Shown: positions 1-8,763, numbered from the stretch's first letter. The stretch: DNA of 64,000 nt from Actinomyces sp. oral taxon 414 (GCF_001278845.1 NZ_CP012590.1:3596001-3660000); one strand, 5' to 3'. Made by a program: numbers and translations. Notes: generated by a model not told the origin, from the sequence alone.

Positions 1-177
1 GATGCTGGCGGTGGTGAAGCCGCTCATGACAGTGGTGGCGATCGCCGCGAATACGGCGATGAGCCGATGCATGTGCCGGGTGTAGGGGCCCGGCGCGGGC
101 GGTGCGGCAGCGGGGGGCGTCGCGGGGGCGACCGCCTGCGTGCGAGCAGCGGCGGACGATTGCGGGAAGAGGATCAT
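1..177 (-). CDS. Sensor kinase paralog, N-terminal fragment cut by window edge
   Basis: Only the first 59 codons are inside the window. The reading starts MILFPQSSAAARTQ and continues through a Pro/Ala-rich stretch into PGPYTRHMHRLIAVFAAIA, the start of a first membrane helix. This matches the N-terminus of the next kinase (PGPHIQRMRRLIAAFVAVIA) in sequence and layout, so the two are tandem paralogs. A good -35 box lies upstream at 243-248. No strong Shine-Dalgarno is seen. The function (a DesK-like sensor) is inferred from the paralog only. Confidence 0.6.
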   Translation of the reverse strand, partial: MILFPQSSAAARTQAVAPATPPAAAPPAPGPYTRHMHRLIAVFAAIATTVMSGFTTASI

Positions 178-219
178 GGGCGGTTCTCGTAGGGGGCTTC
201 GCCGCAAGCGGCGTCGTGC

Positions 220-248
220 ACGGTACGGCATCGCAATCGAGTTGTCAA
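220..248 (-). promoter_or_regulatory. Sigma-70-like promoter for the edge kinase paralog
   Basis: On the minus strand a perfect TTGACA (243-248) is followed after 17 bases by TACCGT (220-225), about 42 bases before the start codon at 177. The -10 box is weak. A small palindrome, CGCCGC-AA-GCGGCG, lies just downstream at about 200-213. The remaining bases of the 178-287 gap show nothing else. Confidence 0.45.
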
Positions 249-287
249 AGAGCCCTTTTCGTCAGGGTGGCCAGTCGGGTGCCGTTC

Positions 288-2711
288 TCAGGCGGCCGAG
301 GCTCCGTTCTCATTGAGGGTGAGGATGTCGTTGTCGGTGACGATGGACAGGAGCCCGGGGCGCTGTCGGGGCGGGAGGAGTCGTATGACCACCTGTCCCC
401 GGCGGGCGTCGTCGAGTGCTCGGATGGCCTGGCCGATGATGACTTCTTGGGCGTCGTCGGTCAGGCCGTTGCCCGTGCCGCGGTCGTCGAGGAGGATGAC
501 GTCGATGCCGCGAATCCGGGCGGCCCGCGCGGATTCGATGACGCGGGTTCCGGTGAAGAAGGGGGCGCGCCGTTCGTCGCGCAGTTCGGCTTCGAGCATG
601 CGGGCCCTGGTGCGCATGCCGGCGGTGATGGGGGCGCCCTCGGCGATGGCGGTCAGGAGCGGTTCGACGCGCCGTCGCACGGAGGTCATGGCCTGTCGCA
701 TGAGGGTCTCGCTCTCCTGGTGAGCCCGGCGCCGGGCGGTGATCTCGGCGCCGGCGGCCTCGGAGGCGGCCGTTCTCGCGGTGATATCGATCGATATCCG
801 GGCCGTCAGGTGCCAAATTAAAAGGGGAAATAATTGCCCGGCTCCCAGAGTGATAATAATAATCGGTTCGCGTCCGGTGTTCAGCGTCCATATGCCGATC
901 ACGGCGATGATGAGGGCGAGGCCCGCCCAGGCCTGGCGGGGGCGCTCGCGCGCGATCAGGCCGCAGCACACCGCGGCGCCCGCCCCCAGGCACCACGCGG
1001 CGTAACCGGGCCAGCCCGCGAAGTCGATCTGGAAGAGGACGAGCACGTTGGCCCCTCCCGCGGCCGCGACGACCAGGGCGGCTTCCCGGGCGGGCATGCG
1101 ATGGGCGGGCCACCGTTTGATGAGGGCGAGCGCGGCCAGACCTATTGCGAGCAGGCCCGCGATGACTGGCACGAGGCGCCGGTAGGAGCCGGCCCGCACC
1201 TCCAGGAGGGTGACGAGGGCGTAGAGAACGACGATGCACACGACAATGATTCGGGGCGTCCGCGCCTCCATCGAGGAGGTCAGGGAGAGCGGGGGCGCGA
1301 CCGCGGGCGCCCGCGCGGTCGGTACTGCGGCCTGCGCCCGGCCCGCCCCGGGGTCCGTTCGCGCGCAAGGCCCGGTCGGGGACTCCGCCGTCGTGGTTCG
1401 TGGGTTCCATGACAGGGTCACGGTGGTTCCGGCGCCGGGGGAGGAGTCGATGCGGGCCTGGCCCTGGGCGTCGCGCATGCGGGCGATGATGGAGCCGCTG
1501 ACGCCGTGCCGGATCGTTCCGGTGTGTTCGGGGTCGAAGCCGCGGCCGTCGTCGGACACGGTGATGGTGATGCCGTCGGCGTCGCTGCGCAGCGCCGCCG
1601 TGCGCATGATGGGGCCCCGGTCGGGGCCGGCGGCGTGGGTCAGGGAGTTGCGCAGGGCCTCCGCGGCGGCGTCGACGAGGGCCCGGGCCACTTCCTGCGG
1701 CAGGTTCAGGTCCTGGGTGATCGAGTCGGAGATGACGACGTCGTCGCCCCCGATCGTCCGGAGTCTGCGGGTCAGGGCGGTGAGCAGCTCGGAGGAGCGG
1801 ACGGGCGCGTCCGGCTCGGCCGCCGCCGTGTCGAGGTCGGCCAGGGCCTCGCGGGCGCCGGCGCGCAGCTGGGCGGTCTCGGTCGACTCGGTGGGGATCA
1901 CTTTGAGGACGGACAGGATGCGGTCGTGGATGAAATTGTCGGCGCGGCGCCGCGCCCGTGCGCGGGAGGCGTCGGTGCGCAGGCGGATGAGGAGGGCGCG
2001 CCGGCGGGCGTCGGCCTCGTCCAGGGCCTGAGCCTGGCGCAGCAGCCAGGTGAGCAGAGCCATATTCCCCAGGGAGGAGACCAGGTAGATCATGACCTCC
2101 TCCGCCGGCAGGCGCAGGCCGTCCTGCGCCGGGTAGCCCGCGATGAGGAATGGCGCGAGGAGCACGATGTACAGGAACCGGCCGCGGGGGGACAGGACGG
2201 CGGTGGCGGCGACCGCAATGACGAGATAGTAGTTGACCAGGATGTTGGGGACGGGAGCCGCGACCCGGACCTGGTCGTAGAATGGGATGATGGGCAGGGG
2301 TACGGCCAGCAGGACGAGGGTCGTGTGGACGCCGAGGAGCACCAGGAGCGCCGTCCTCCAGATGCGGTCCGCCGCCCCGATCCGGCGCAGGCGCTCCGGC
2401 GGCATCTCCTCATCCTCATTCGCATCCGTGCGCCGCATGGATGTCAGGAGTCCGATGGCGGCGGCGGCGCCGGCGACGACGGGAGGCAGCACGAGGGCCG
2501 GCAGGAGGAGCCAGAACGCCCATCGGCCCGTGGTGTTCACCATGACGCGGATGGTGATGGCGATGAAGATGCCCGTCACGGCAGCGATAACCGCCACGAA
2601 TGCGGCGATGAGCCGGCGCATGCGCTGGATGTGGGGGCCCGGTGCGGGCGACGGGGCGCGCCCGCCCGCACCCGTGTCCGCATCGGGCGGGAGGGTCGTG
2701 GGGGCCGTCAT
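288..2711 (-). CDS. DesK-like sensor kinase fused to a second, degenerate kinase-like half
   Basis: An 807-residue membrane protein and probable sensor of the response regulator encoded just upstream. The N-half has about six membrane helices (residues about 30-225). A DHp-like segment with a candidate phospho-acceptor His in NFIHDRILSVL (about 258) follows, then a HATPase domain with an N-box (EALRNSLTHA) and a G1 box (DDGRGFDP). Known DesK/LiaS kinases stop there. This one continues through a Pro/Ala linker into a second set of four or five helices (about 485-640). A long helix and an ATPase-like tail follow, without recognisable N or G boxes. The start codon overlaps the regulator's stop (ATGA), so the two are translationally coupled. 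The second half may be a pseudokinase or the relic of a fused neighbouring gene starting at MEARTPR. Confidence 0.75.
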   Translation of the reverse strand: MTAPTTLPPDADTGAGGRAPSPAPGPHIQRMRRLIAAFVAVIAAVTGIFIAITIRVMVNTTGRWAFWLLLPALVLPPVVAGAAAAIGLLTSMRRTDANEDEEMPPERLRRIGAADRIWRTALLVLLGVHTTLVLLAVPLPIIPFYDQVRVAAPVPNILVNYYLVIAVAATAVLSPRGRFLYIVLLAPFLIAGYPAQDGLRLPAEEVMIYLVSSLGNMALLTWLLRQAQALDEADARRRALLIRLRTDASRARARRRADNFIHDRILSVLKVIPTESTETAQLRAGAREALADLDTAAAEPDAPVRSSELLTALTRRLRTIGGDDVVISDSITQDLNLPQEVARALVDAAAEALRNSLTHAAGPDRGPIMRTAALRSDADGITITVSDDGRGFDPEHTGTIRHGVSGSIIARMRDAQGQARIDSSPGAGTTVTLSWNPRTTTAESPTGPCARTDPGAGRAQAAVPTARAPAVAPPLSLTSSMEARTPRIIVVCIVVLYALVTLLEVRAGSYRRLVPVIAGLLAIGLAALALIKRWPAHRMPAREAALVVAAAGGANVLVLFQIDFAGWPGYAAWCLGAGAAVCCGLIARERPRQAWAGLALIIAVIGIWTLNTGREPIIIITLGAGQLFPLLIWHLTARISIDITARTAASEAAGAEITARRRAHQESETLMRQAMTSVRRRVEPLLTAIAEGAPITAGMRTRARMLEAELRDERRAPFFTGTRVIESARAARIRGIDVILLDDRGTGNGLTDDAQEVIIGQAIRALDDARRGQVVIRLLPPRQRPGLLSIVTDNDILTLNENGASAA

Positions 2712-3346
2712 TCGTAGTAGCTGGTCAGGCCGATTCTGGCGGTCGCCTTGCTCAGGTCGACGCGGTCGCCGTCGGTGAGCAGGCCGGCCGCGTGGAATTT
2801 GCTCTTGATCTGTGCGATGTAATGGGTGACGGTGTTCTTGGACAGATTCAGGCTGCGGGCCACCCGGTCCGCCTGGACGCCGTTGGCGTACAGCGTGATG
2901 ACCTCGATCTCGCGACGGGTGAGCTGCTTGACGAAGTCCTCCTCCAGGTCCAGCGCCCGGGCCCAGTCGATACTGGCGCTCGGCTCGTCTTCGAGTGCGG
3001 CTTCGATGGCCTCGATGAGCTCCTCGATCGGGGCCGTCTTATTGACGATCGCCATGACGCCGGCGGCGATGGCCTCCCGGATCCGCTTGGGGTCCTCGCC
3101 GGAGGTGTAGACGACGACGGGGATGGATCTGCGCGACAGCTCGGCGATGATCTCGGCCGGCTGACTCCCGTCGTTGAGACGCAGGTCGAGGATGGCCAGG
3201 GTCTGGGCCTCGGGCCAGTCGATGTCGCTTAGGTTCCGGGCCCATGTGACGGTCCAGGGCAGCCCGGCCTTGGCGAACTCGCCCCGACAGCCGGTGGCGA
3301 TGATCTCGTGGTCATCAATGACGATTATGTGACAATCGGTACTCAT
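2708..3346 (-). CDS. LuxR/NarL-family response regulator
   Basis: A 212-residue DNA-binding regulator. The receiver domain (residues 1-120) has the acidic pair in IDDHE and the phospho-acceptor Asp in LAILDLRLND. The switch Thr/Ser is in VVYTSGED and the conserved Lys in VNKTAP. The C-terminal LuxR helix-turn-helix (about 140-200) reads LTRREIEVITLYANG then NLSKNTVTHYIAQIKSK. The gene is read first and overlaps the kinase start by 4 bases. A GAGGAAG ribosome site precedes the ATG. Targets are unknown; partner assignment rests on adjacency. Confidence 0.85.
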   Translation of the reverse strand: MSTDCHIIVIDDHEIIATGCRGEFAKAGLPWTVTWARNLSDIDWPEAQTLAILDLRLNDGSQPAEIIAELSRRSIPVVVYTSGEDPKRIREAIAAGVMAIVNKTAPIEELIEAIEAALEDEPSASIDWARALDLEEDFVKQLTRREIEVITLYANGVQADRVARSLNLSKNTVTHYIAQIKSKFHAAGLLTDGDRVDLSKATARIGLTSYYE

Positions 3347-3678
3347 AAGACTTCCTCGAGGTCGTGGACCGTCCGGTCTCGGAGGGTCGGAAACGGGCTA
3401 TAACTCGGGACGCGCGGCCCCGCCGGGATGCTACCGCGGGGAGGGCGGTCACGTTAGGGGCTCGACGCGTCGTGGTCAAGATACCAGAACTGGTGTATCA
3501 GGGGCGATGCATCGGAGCCGGCGGTCGTGGGCCGGCGGGGAGGCGACCGGCGTCTCTCGTGGTTTCCGAGCGGCGATGAGACGGCAGTCGGCTCCACAAT
3601 GAAACCGGTCTCTCCCCGGAGGAAAGTTGTGCACCGCAGCGCATGAATTCACGATTCAATTCCTGGATGAGTCCCATG
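3347..3678. other. Intergenic stretch without a gene
   Basis: This is the upstream region of the response regulator. No convincing reading frame, RNA gene or terminator was found. It ends where the repeat element beginning at 3679 starts. Confidence 0.5.
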
Positions 3679-3863
3679 GAGGGTTATTCTGGGGGTGTCT
3701 GCGTGGGGCGGGTGGGGCTCCTGTGGTGACCCGGGGCGGGGGCGTGTCCAAATCTGCCACAAAGGCGTCCCGGGCCGGGATCGGCGGTGAGCGGAGGCGC
3801 GGAATATCAACGATTCTCTTCCGGCATTCCGGCTCGGTCCGGGCCTTTGTGGCAGATTTGGAC
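3679..3863 (+). repeat. 118-bp palindromic repeat, copy 1, with GAAGGTTATTC-type end
   Basis: An end motif (GAGGGTTATTCTGGGGGTGT, 3679-3698) is followed by about 45 GC-rich bases. The palindrome spans 3746-3863: left arm GTCCAAATCTGCCACAAAGG with its exact complement at the right end. The centre carries the conserved block GCGGAATATCAACGATT. The same 118-bp length recurs at 26637, 27352, 41133 and 56310, with a shorter variant near 48906. This copy continues into the shared filler and hairpin seen in the complete element at 41066-41693 but has no right terminal repeat. Confidence 0.9.
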
Positions 3864-3968
3864 AAACTGCCGCCGCGGACCGGCCGGGGAGGGCGTCCGC
3901 GGGCCGGGCGGCGGCCGCTGCGGGCGCCCCGACGACCCCGCCGGGCCCCGTCGGGACGCCCCGATCCT

Positions 3969-4043
3969 CCGCGAACGCGTAGGTTTCTAGTCGAACGCAT
4001 ACCTCTCATCTGCGCGTTCGACTAGAAACCTACGCGTTCGCGG
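3969..4043. repeat. Hairpin with 30-bp arms, copy 1
   Basis: The arms at 3969-3998 and 4014-4043 are perfectly complementary, with a 15-base loop. The core is CGTAGGTTTCTAGTCGAACG. It lies 20 bases downstream of the MATE stop codon and could end transcription of that gene, although no U-tract follows. Related copies are at 18741-18813 and 41485-41559. Confidence 0.85.
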
Positions 4044-4062
4044 AAGGACGACGGGCGGGCCC

Positions 4063-5508
4063 TCACCGCCGCCAGGCCGTTGTGCGCGCCCGCAGGCCCG
4101 TCGTCAGCCCCCGCGCGCCCATGAACACCCAGGCGAAGGCCGCCCACAGCCACGCCAGGCCGTCGGCGGGGGAGGCGGCGGGAAGGCCATGGGCCACGGC
4201 CACCGCCAGCGGCACGTAGGGCACGAGGGTCACCAGCCCCGCCCCGGCTAGGTAGCGCCCGTCGCCCGCGCCCATGAGAATCCCGTCGAAGAGGAAGACG
4301 GCGCCCGCCAGCGGCATGGCGGAGGCGGCCACCAGCAGTGCCGGCCGGGCGGCGGACGCCACGGCCGCCTCCGAGGTGAACAGCCACGGCAGCCACGGGC
4401 TCGCCGCCGCCAGGACGACGCCGATGACCGCCCCGGTCGCCGCGCCCCACCCCAGGGTGCGGCGCAGGATCGCATCGACGCCGAGGGCGCTGGGGTGCGG
4501 GGCGGGCCCGCTCGGGGCCGCCCGAGCGCCGTCCGCCCCGGCGGCGGCCCCGCCGGCGTCCCCGGCCCGCTCGCCCGCGGCGTCGGCCTGCCCCAGGGCC
4601 GTTCCCACCAGGGCCTGCGCCGCCACGGCCAGCGCATCCAGGGCGAAGGCCGCAAAGCTCCACAGGGAATTCACCACCTGGTGCGCGGCCAGCGGCACCG
4701 CCCCCAGCGCCGTCGCCGCCCACACCGTGGTCAGGATCGCCGCGCGCAGGGAGACGGTGCGCACGAGTAGCGGCGCCCCCGATCCCAGCGAGGCCCGCAG
4801 CCCAGTGCGGCTGGGCGCCAGACCGACGTCCGCCTCGCGCGCCGAGCGCAGGACCGGGGCCGCCAGCGCCACTGCCATTGCCGACTGCGCCAGCGCCGTG
4901 CCCAGCCCCGAACCGGCGATGCCCATCCGCACGCCGTAAAGGAGGAGGGCGTTGAGGCCGACGTTGAGGGCGGCGCCGGCGGTGGCGACGACGAAGGGCG
5001 TGCGGGTGTCGAGCAGGCCGCGCAGGGTCCCGGTGGCGGCGAAGACCACGAGCATGCCCGGCAGACCCGGCGCCGAGGCGCGCAGATAGGCGACGGCGGC
5101 ACGGGCCACGGCGCCGTCGGCCCCCAGCGCGCCCACCACGCCGGGGGCGGCGGCGCCCAGGACGAGGGCCGCCCCCGCCCCCAGCAAAGCGGCCAGCCAT
5201 AGGCCCTCGACACCGGCGCGCAGCCCGCCGCGGCGGTCGCCGGCGCCGAAGAGCCGCGCCGTCGTCGCCGTCGTGGCGTAGGCGAGGAACACGAACAGGC
5301 CGACGACGGTGGTCAGGACGCTGGAGGCCAGGGACAGGCCGGCGAGGTCGGCGGCCCCGAGGTGGCCGACCATGGCCGAGTCGATGAGGACGAAGAGTGG
5401 CTCGGCCACCAGCGCCCCGAGGGCGGGAACGGCGAGGGCGAGGATGCGCCGGTCGAGACCGGCGGTGGAAGGAGAGGACACGTGCGCTCCGAGGAAGACG
5501 GGGCCCAC
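4063..5508 (-). CDS. MATE-family (DinF-like) multidrug/cation exporter
   Basis: A 481-residue, very hydrophobic inner-membrane protein of the usual MATE length, with about twelve helices in two halves. The N-half has the family features EPLFVLIDSAMVGHLGAADLA and FLAYATTATTAR. Proteins of this family exchange Na+ or H+ for drugs or organic cations. An Ala/Gly/Asp-rich insertion at about residues 310-345 separates the halves. The start could also be the GTG at VSSPSTAG, nine codons in. It is transcribed away from dnaB and ends beside a large hairpin. Confidence 0.88.
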   Translation of the reverse strand: MGPVFLGAHVSSPSTAGLDRRILALAVPALGALVAEPLFVLIDSAMVGHLGAADLAGLSLASSVLTTVVGLFVFLAYATTATTARLFGAGDRRGGLRAGVEGLWLAALLGAGAALVLGAAAPGVVGALGADGAVARAAVAYLRASAPGLPGMLVVFAATGTLRGLLDTRTPFVVATAGAALNVGLNALLLYGVRMGIAGSGLGTALAQSAMAVALAAPVLRSAREADVGLAPSRTGLRASLGSGAPLLVRTVSLRAAILTTVWAATALGAVPLAAHQVVNSLWSFAAFALDALAVAAQALVGTALGQADAAGERAGDAGGAAAGADGARAAPSGPAPHPSALGVDAILRRTLGWGAATGAVIGVVLAAASPWLPWLFTSEAAVASAARPALLVAASAMPLAGAVFLFDGILMGAGDGRYLAGAGLVTLVPYVPLAVAVAHGLPAASPADGLAWLWAAFAWVFMGARGLTTGLRARTTAWRR

Positions 5509-5725
5509 AGTTTCTCACGGACGGTCCGGCGCTCACGGGGGGGCGCCGTCGTCCGGCCTGCTCACGCCCCGCCAGGTGGGGGACGGTCCGGCGCTCACGG
5601 GGGAGCGCCGGACGCCCGGTCGGCCCCGCGGACGGCCGGTTTTCACGGGCGGCCTGGGGATAACTCGGGCTCCAGAGGCCCGGACGGACGATCCCGAAGG
5701 GCAACCCTGAACCTCAGGTTGAGGG
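5509..5725. other. Upstream region with a 23-base direct repeat
   Basis: Two copies of a direct repeat beginning GGACGGTCCGGCGCTCACGG occur at 5519-5541 and 5581-5603. Each runs into an inverted GGCGC/GCGCC-type sequence that could form a hairpin. No gene is supported here. The repeat lies between the divergent MATE and dnaB genes and may be regulatory. Confidence 0.5.
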
Positions 5726-5942
5726 TTGTCCACAGGCCGACGGAGTTTTCCACATATCGGCTCAGTCGATCGACTGAGTCCGTCGAAAGTTTATACTTCG
5801 TTGAAAACACAAGGATTCATAGGGGTTGCCGAGGAGCCCCGCCGGCGAGGAGGAGTCGGCGGGAGCGGAGTTATCCACAGCATCCGGACCCTCCGACGGA
5901 CGATCTCCCCGGATGTCCACAGATGGGCACCAGTTATCCACA
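5726..5942 (+). promoter_or_regulatory. Cluster of DnaA boxes upstream of dnaB
   Basis: Five 9-mers of the DnaA-box type lie in the same orientation: TTGTCCACA (5726), TTTTCCACA (5746), TTATCCACA (5871), ATGTCCACA (5913) and TTATCCACA (5934). Two match the classic consensus exactly, and one has the form common in high-GC actinobacteria. An AT-rich segment lies at about 5788-5823. Such spacing suggests DnaA binding, either to regulate dnaB or as part of an origin-like region. No dnaA or dnaN gene is in the window. Confidence 0.7.
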
Positions 5943-6057
5943 GCCCGTCCGTCGCACCCGTTTGCAGGCGGTGGTCCCGCTCGCTAGGGTCGCGAGGCCG
6001 GGCTGTCCCGCCCCGGCCCCGCCGGGGCCCGACACCGGCGCACGGCAGGAGGAAGGC

Positions 6058-7581
6058 ATGGCGGAGAACGATCCCGGACCGGAGCCGTCCTACGACCCTC
6101 CCCCCGAGCCCGCCTACGACCCCGGCGCCGGGCCGACTCGGGGTCTGCGGCGCCGGGACGCGGGGGACGGCCCCGCCAGGGGCTCGGACGACCGGGGCGG
6201 AGCCCGCTTCGACGGCGTCTTCGACCGGGTCCCACCCCAGGACATCGCCGCCGAAATGGCCACCCTCGGCGGTATGCTCATGAGCAAGGAGGCCATCACC
6301 GACGTCATCGAGGTGCTGCACGGCCCCGAGTTCTACAAGCCCGCCCACGAGATGATCTTCGACGCCATTGTGGAAGTCTACAACCGCTCCCAGCCGGCCG
6401 ACGCCCTCCTCGTGGGCGACGAGCTCGCCAAGCGCGGCGAGCTCAAACTCATCGGCGGGGCCCCTTACCTGGCCGACCTCATGGCGCAGGTGCCCACGGC
6501 CGCCAATGCCGGCTACTACGCGCGCATCGTCAAGGAGAAGTCCCTCATGCGGGGGCTGGTCCAGGCGGGCACCCGCATCACCCAGCTGGGTTACTCCACC
6601 GACGCCGGCGACATCGACGAGCTCGTCACCATGGCGGAGGCGGAGATCTACTCCGTGGCCCACCGGGATAGGGAGAAGGAGGACTACATGGCCGTCGGCG
6701 GCCTCCTCAACGCCGTCAACCTCGAGATCGAGGCCGGCCAGTCCCGCGAGCAGGGCCAGATGACGGGTGTGCCCACCGGGTTCGTCGAGCTCGACGAGCT
6801 CACCGGCGGCCTGCACCCCGGGCAGATGATCATCGTGGCCGCACGCCCCGCCATGGGCAAGTCCACGCTCGCCGTCGACTTCTGCCGCTCCGCCTCGATC
6901 CACTCCCACGGCGCGGACGGCAAACTCATCCCCAGCTGCTACTTCTCCTTGGAGATGGGGCGCATGGAGCTCATGATGCGCATTCTGGCCGCCGAGTCGG
7001 GGGTGGAGCTGACCAAGCTGCGCGGGGGGCGGCAGATGAACGACCGGGACTGGAAGGACGTCGCCGTCGCCTATAACCCGGTCAGCGAGGCGCCCATGTT
7101 CATCGACGACTCCCCCCACCTGACCATGCCGGAGATCCGCTCCAAGGCACTGCGCCTCAAGCAGCAGCACGGCCTGGGCCTGCTGGTCATCGACTACCTC
7201 CAGCTCATGAGCTCGGGCAAGCGGGTCGAGTCGCGCCAGCAGGAGGTCTCCGAGTTCTCCCGCTCGCTCAAGCTGCTGGCCAAGGAACTGGACGTCCCCG
7301 TGGTCGCCGTCGCCCAGCTCAACCGCGGACCCGAGCAGCGCACCGGCAACAAGCCCCAGATGTCCGACCTGCGCGAGTCCGGCTCCCTGGAGCAGGACGC
7401 CGACATCATTATGCTGCTGCACCGCCCGGAGTACTACAACCCGGAGGACCGCTCGGGCGAGGCGGACATCATCGTGGCCAAGCACCGCAACGGCCAGACC
7501 CGCACCATTCCCGTGGCCTTCCAGGGCCATCTGGCCCGTTTCGCGAACATGGCCCGCGACGTCGAGCCCGCTTACGAGTGA
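6058..7581 (+). CDS. dnaB: Replicative DNA helicase DnaB
   Basis: A 507-residue hexameric helicase that unwinds DNA at the replication fork and recruits primase. Residues 1-60 are a disordered Pro/Asp-rich tail. The DnaB N-terminal domain starts at about 62 (VPPQDIAAEMATLGGML). The RecA-like motor carries Walker A (ARPAMGKST), Walker B (LLVIDYLQLM), the QLNRGPEQR element and SDLRESGSLEQDADIIMLLH. The start is fixed by AGGAGGA ten bases upstream. The length shows no intein, which many actinobacterial dnaB genes carry. DnaA boxes lie directly upstream. Confidence 0.96.
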   Translation: MAENDPGPEPSYDPPPEPAYDPGAGPTRGLRRRDAGDGPARGSDDRGGARFDGVFDRVPPQDIAAEMATLGGMLMSKEAITDVIEVLHGPEFYKPAHEMIFDAIVEVYNRSQPADALLVGDELAKRGELKLIGGAPYLADLMAQVPTAANAGYYARIVKEKSLMRGLVQAGTRITQLGYSTDAGDIDELVTMAEAEIYSVAHRDREKEDYMAVGGLLNAVNLEIEAGQSREQGQMTGVPTGFVELDELTGGLHPGQMIIVAARPAMGKSTLAVDFCRSASIHSHGADGKLIPSCYFSLEMGRMELMMRILAAESGVELTKLRGGRQMNDRDWKDVAVAYNPVSEAPMFIDDSPHLTMPEIRSKALRLKQQHGLGLLVIDYLQLMSSGKRVESRQQEVSEFSRSLKLLAKELDVPVVAVAQLNRGPEQRTGNKPQMSDLRESGSLEQDADIIMLLHRPEYYNPEDRSGEADIIVAKHRNGQTRTIPVAFQGHLARFANMARDVEPAYE

Positions 7582-7589
7582 GTCGCCGG

Positions 7590-7609
7590 CCGGGATATAT
7601 TCATCCCGG
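7590..7609 (+). terminator. Small hairpin after dnaB
   Basis: CCGGGA-TATATTCA-TCCCGG forms a short stem-loop nine bases after the dnaB stop. There is no T-run, so it may be a weak terminator or a processing signal. The ribosome site of the next frame (AAGGAG) follows immediately. Confidence 0.3.
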
Positions 7610-7692
7610 ATGAAGGAGCCGCGATGACTGACGAGTGCGCCATCGATCCCCGCAGCTTCGCCCGGACTTTGCGAGATCAGCGCTGAACGCGG

Positions 7693-8367
7693 ATGAAGGG
7701 CGGCCTGTACCACCTCAACCAGATGCTCATGGCGTACAACTCCAACCGTATCGAGGGCAGCCAGCTCGATGGGGAGCAGACCCGCTACATCTACGAGACC
7801 CGCACCATCACGGGTGAGAACGTCGCAGTTGACGACGTGGTGGAGGCCGTCAACAGCTTCGAGCTGTTCGACGAGATGATCGACCGCCTCGGTGAGCCGA
7901 TCACCGCTGAGATGATGAAGGACTACCACCGGATTCTCAAGCGGGGAACCGCCGATGCGAGACGGCCGTTGTTCGCCGTCGGGGAGTACAAGCGCGTTCC
8001 CAACGCGGTCGGCGGACGTGAGACGGTGGCGTCGGAGCATGTCGCGCTCGCCGTGGAGGATCTCATCGCCCGTACCCCGGCGAGAATGACCTTCGGCGAC
8101 ATCGCCGACTTCCATCACCGGTTCGAGAGTATCCATCCCTTCCAGGACGGTAATGGCAGAGTGGGGCGGATTCTCATGTTCCAGCAGTGCCTGGACAACG
8201 GCATCATGCCGTTCATCGTGCTCGACTCGAAGAAGGCGTTCTACTACCGGGGCCTGAGCGAGTACGAGCAGGAGCCGGGATTCCTGCGGGAGACCTTCAG
8301 ATCCCTCCAGGACGACTACTACGAGCGCTTCGCCGGGTTCGTCGAGATCGTGGCTGACAGGTCCTGA
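7693..8367 (+). CDS. Fic-domain protein, N-terminus interrupted by an in-frame stop
   Basis: Fic proteins transfer AMP or related groups to target proteins. The catalytic motif HPFQDGNGRVGR is complete at about residues 155-166. The inhibitory motif SNRIEG lies near the N-terminus (about 17-22), as in class II Fic enzymes. The good ribosome site (AAGGAG, 7612-7617) serves an ATG at 7624, not 7693. That upstream frame reads MTDECAIDPRSFARTLRDQR and stops at TGA (7684-7686), in the same frame as this gene. Relatives, from memory, run straight through this point. The gene is therefore either a recent nonsense mutant, a restart at 7693, or a case of stop readthrough. Confidence 0.8.
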   Translation: MKGGLYHLNQMLMAYNSNRIEGSQLDGEQTRYIYETRTITGENVAVDDVVEAVNSFELFDEMIDRLGEPITAEMMKDYHRILKRGTADARRPLFAVGEYKRVPNAVGGRETVASEHVALAVEDLIARTPARMTFGDIADFHHRFESIHPFQDGNGRVGRILMFQQCLDNGIMPFIVLDSKKAFYYRGLSEYEQEPGFLRETFRSLQDDYYERFAGFVEIVADRS

Positions 8368-8397
8368 GGGCGCTGTCCCGGCACCGGCGAGACGAGC

Positions 8398-8763
8398 TCA
8401 TCGAGCGGCGAACTCGTATCCGGCGCGGATGAGGTCTCTGAGCCACTCGCTCTCCGCGGTTTCCAAGGTCTTGGCCACCACGTGGTGGTTCCATCTGTTC
8501 GCACTGACCTGGCTGACACGATGGAATCTCGGGTCCTCCAAGGGGCGGTCGAGCCTCACGTTCAGGAACAGGACTCCGTCGGCCGTTCTCTCATAGGCCC
8601 ACGCCCACAGGAACTTCCGGTTGACGGAGAAGCTCACCTGGGCCGTGAGGTGCTTCGTGGCAGCGCCAAGAGACGTGACGTAGGACTCGATCGCAATGTA
8701 CATGGCGACCGTTGCGGGTTTGCCACTGAAGTCGCCGATCATCTTGTTCGAGGTGGTTGACAT
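8398..8763 (-). CDS. DUF5655-like small protein
   Basis: A 121-residue soluble protein. The layout of an N-terminal KMIGDFSGKP, a central FSVNRKFLWAWAYE and a C-terminal ESEWLRDLIRAGYEFAA resembles the DUF5655 family, often found as a domain of unknown function near nucleic-acid-related proteins. No catalytic residues can be named. It stands alone, convergent with the Fic gene. Confidence 0.65.
   Translation of the reverse strand: MSTTSNKMIGDFSGKPATVAMYIAIESYVTSLGAATKHLTAQVSFSVNRKFLWAWAYERTADGVLFLNVRLDRPLEDPRFHRVSQVSANRWNHHVVAKTLETAESEWLRDLIRAGYEFAAR

Noticed and set aside
3656..4009. Protein-coding frames inside the palindromic repeats
   Set aside because: Frames on both strands arise from the inverted-repeat structure, are Arg/Pro-rich, and lack ribosome sites and domains. 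The same holds at 26576-27174, 41027-41653 and 55986-56667.
5726..5942. Chromosomal origin oriC
   Set aside because: DnaA boxes are present, but neither dnaA nor dnaN is nearby and only five boxes are seen; kept only as a DnaA-box cluster.
5791..8136. Long minus-strand frame opposite dnaB and fic
   Set aside because: No recognisable domain, low-complexity composition, and both plus-strand genes have complete motifs.
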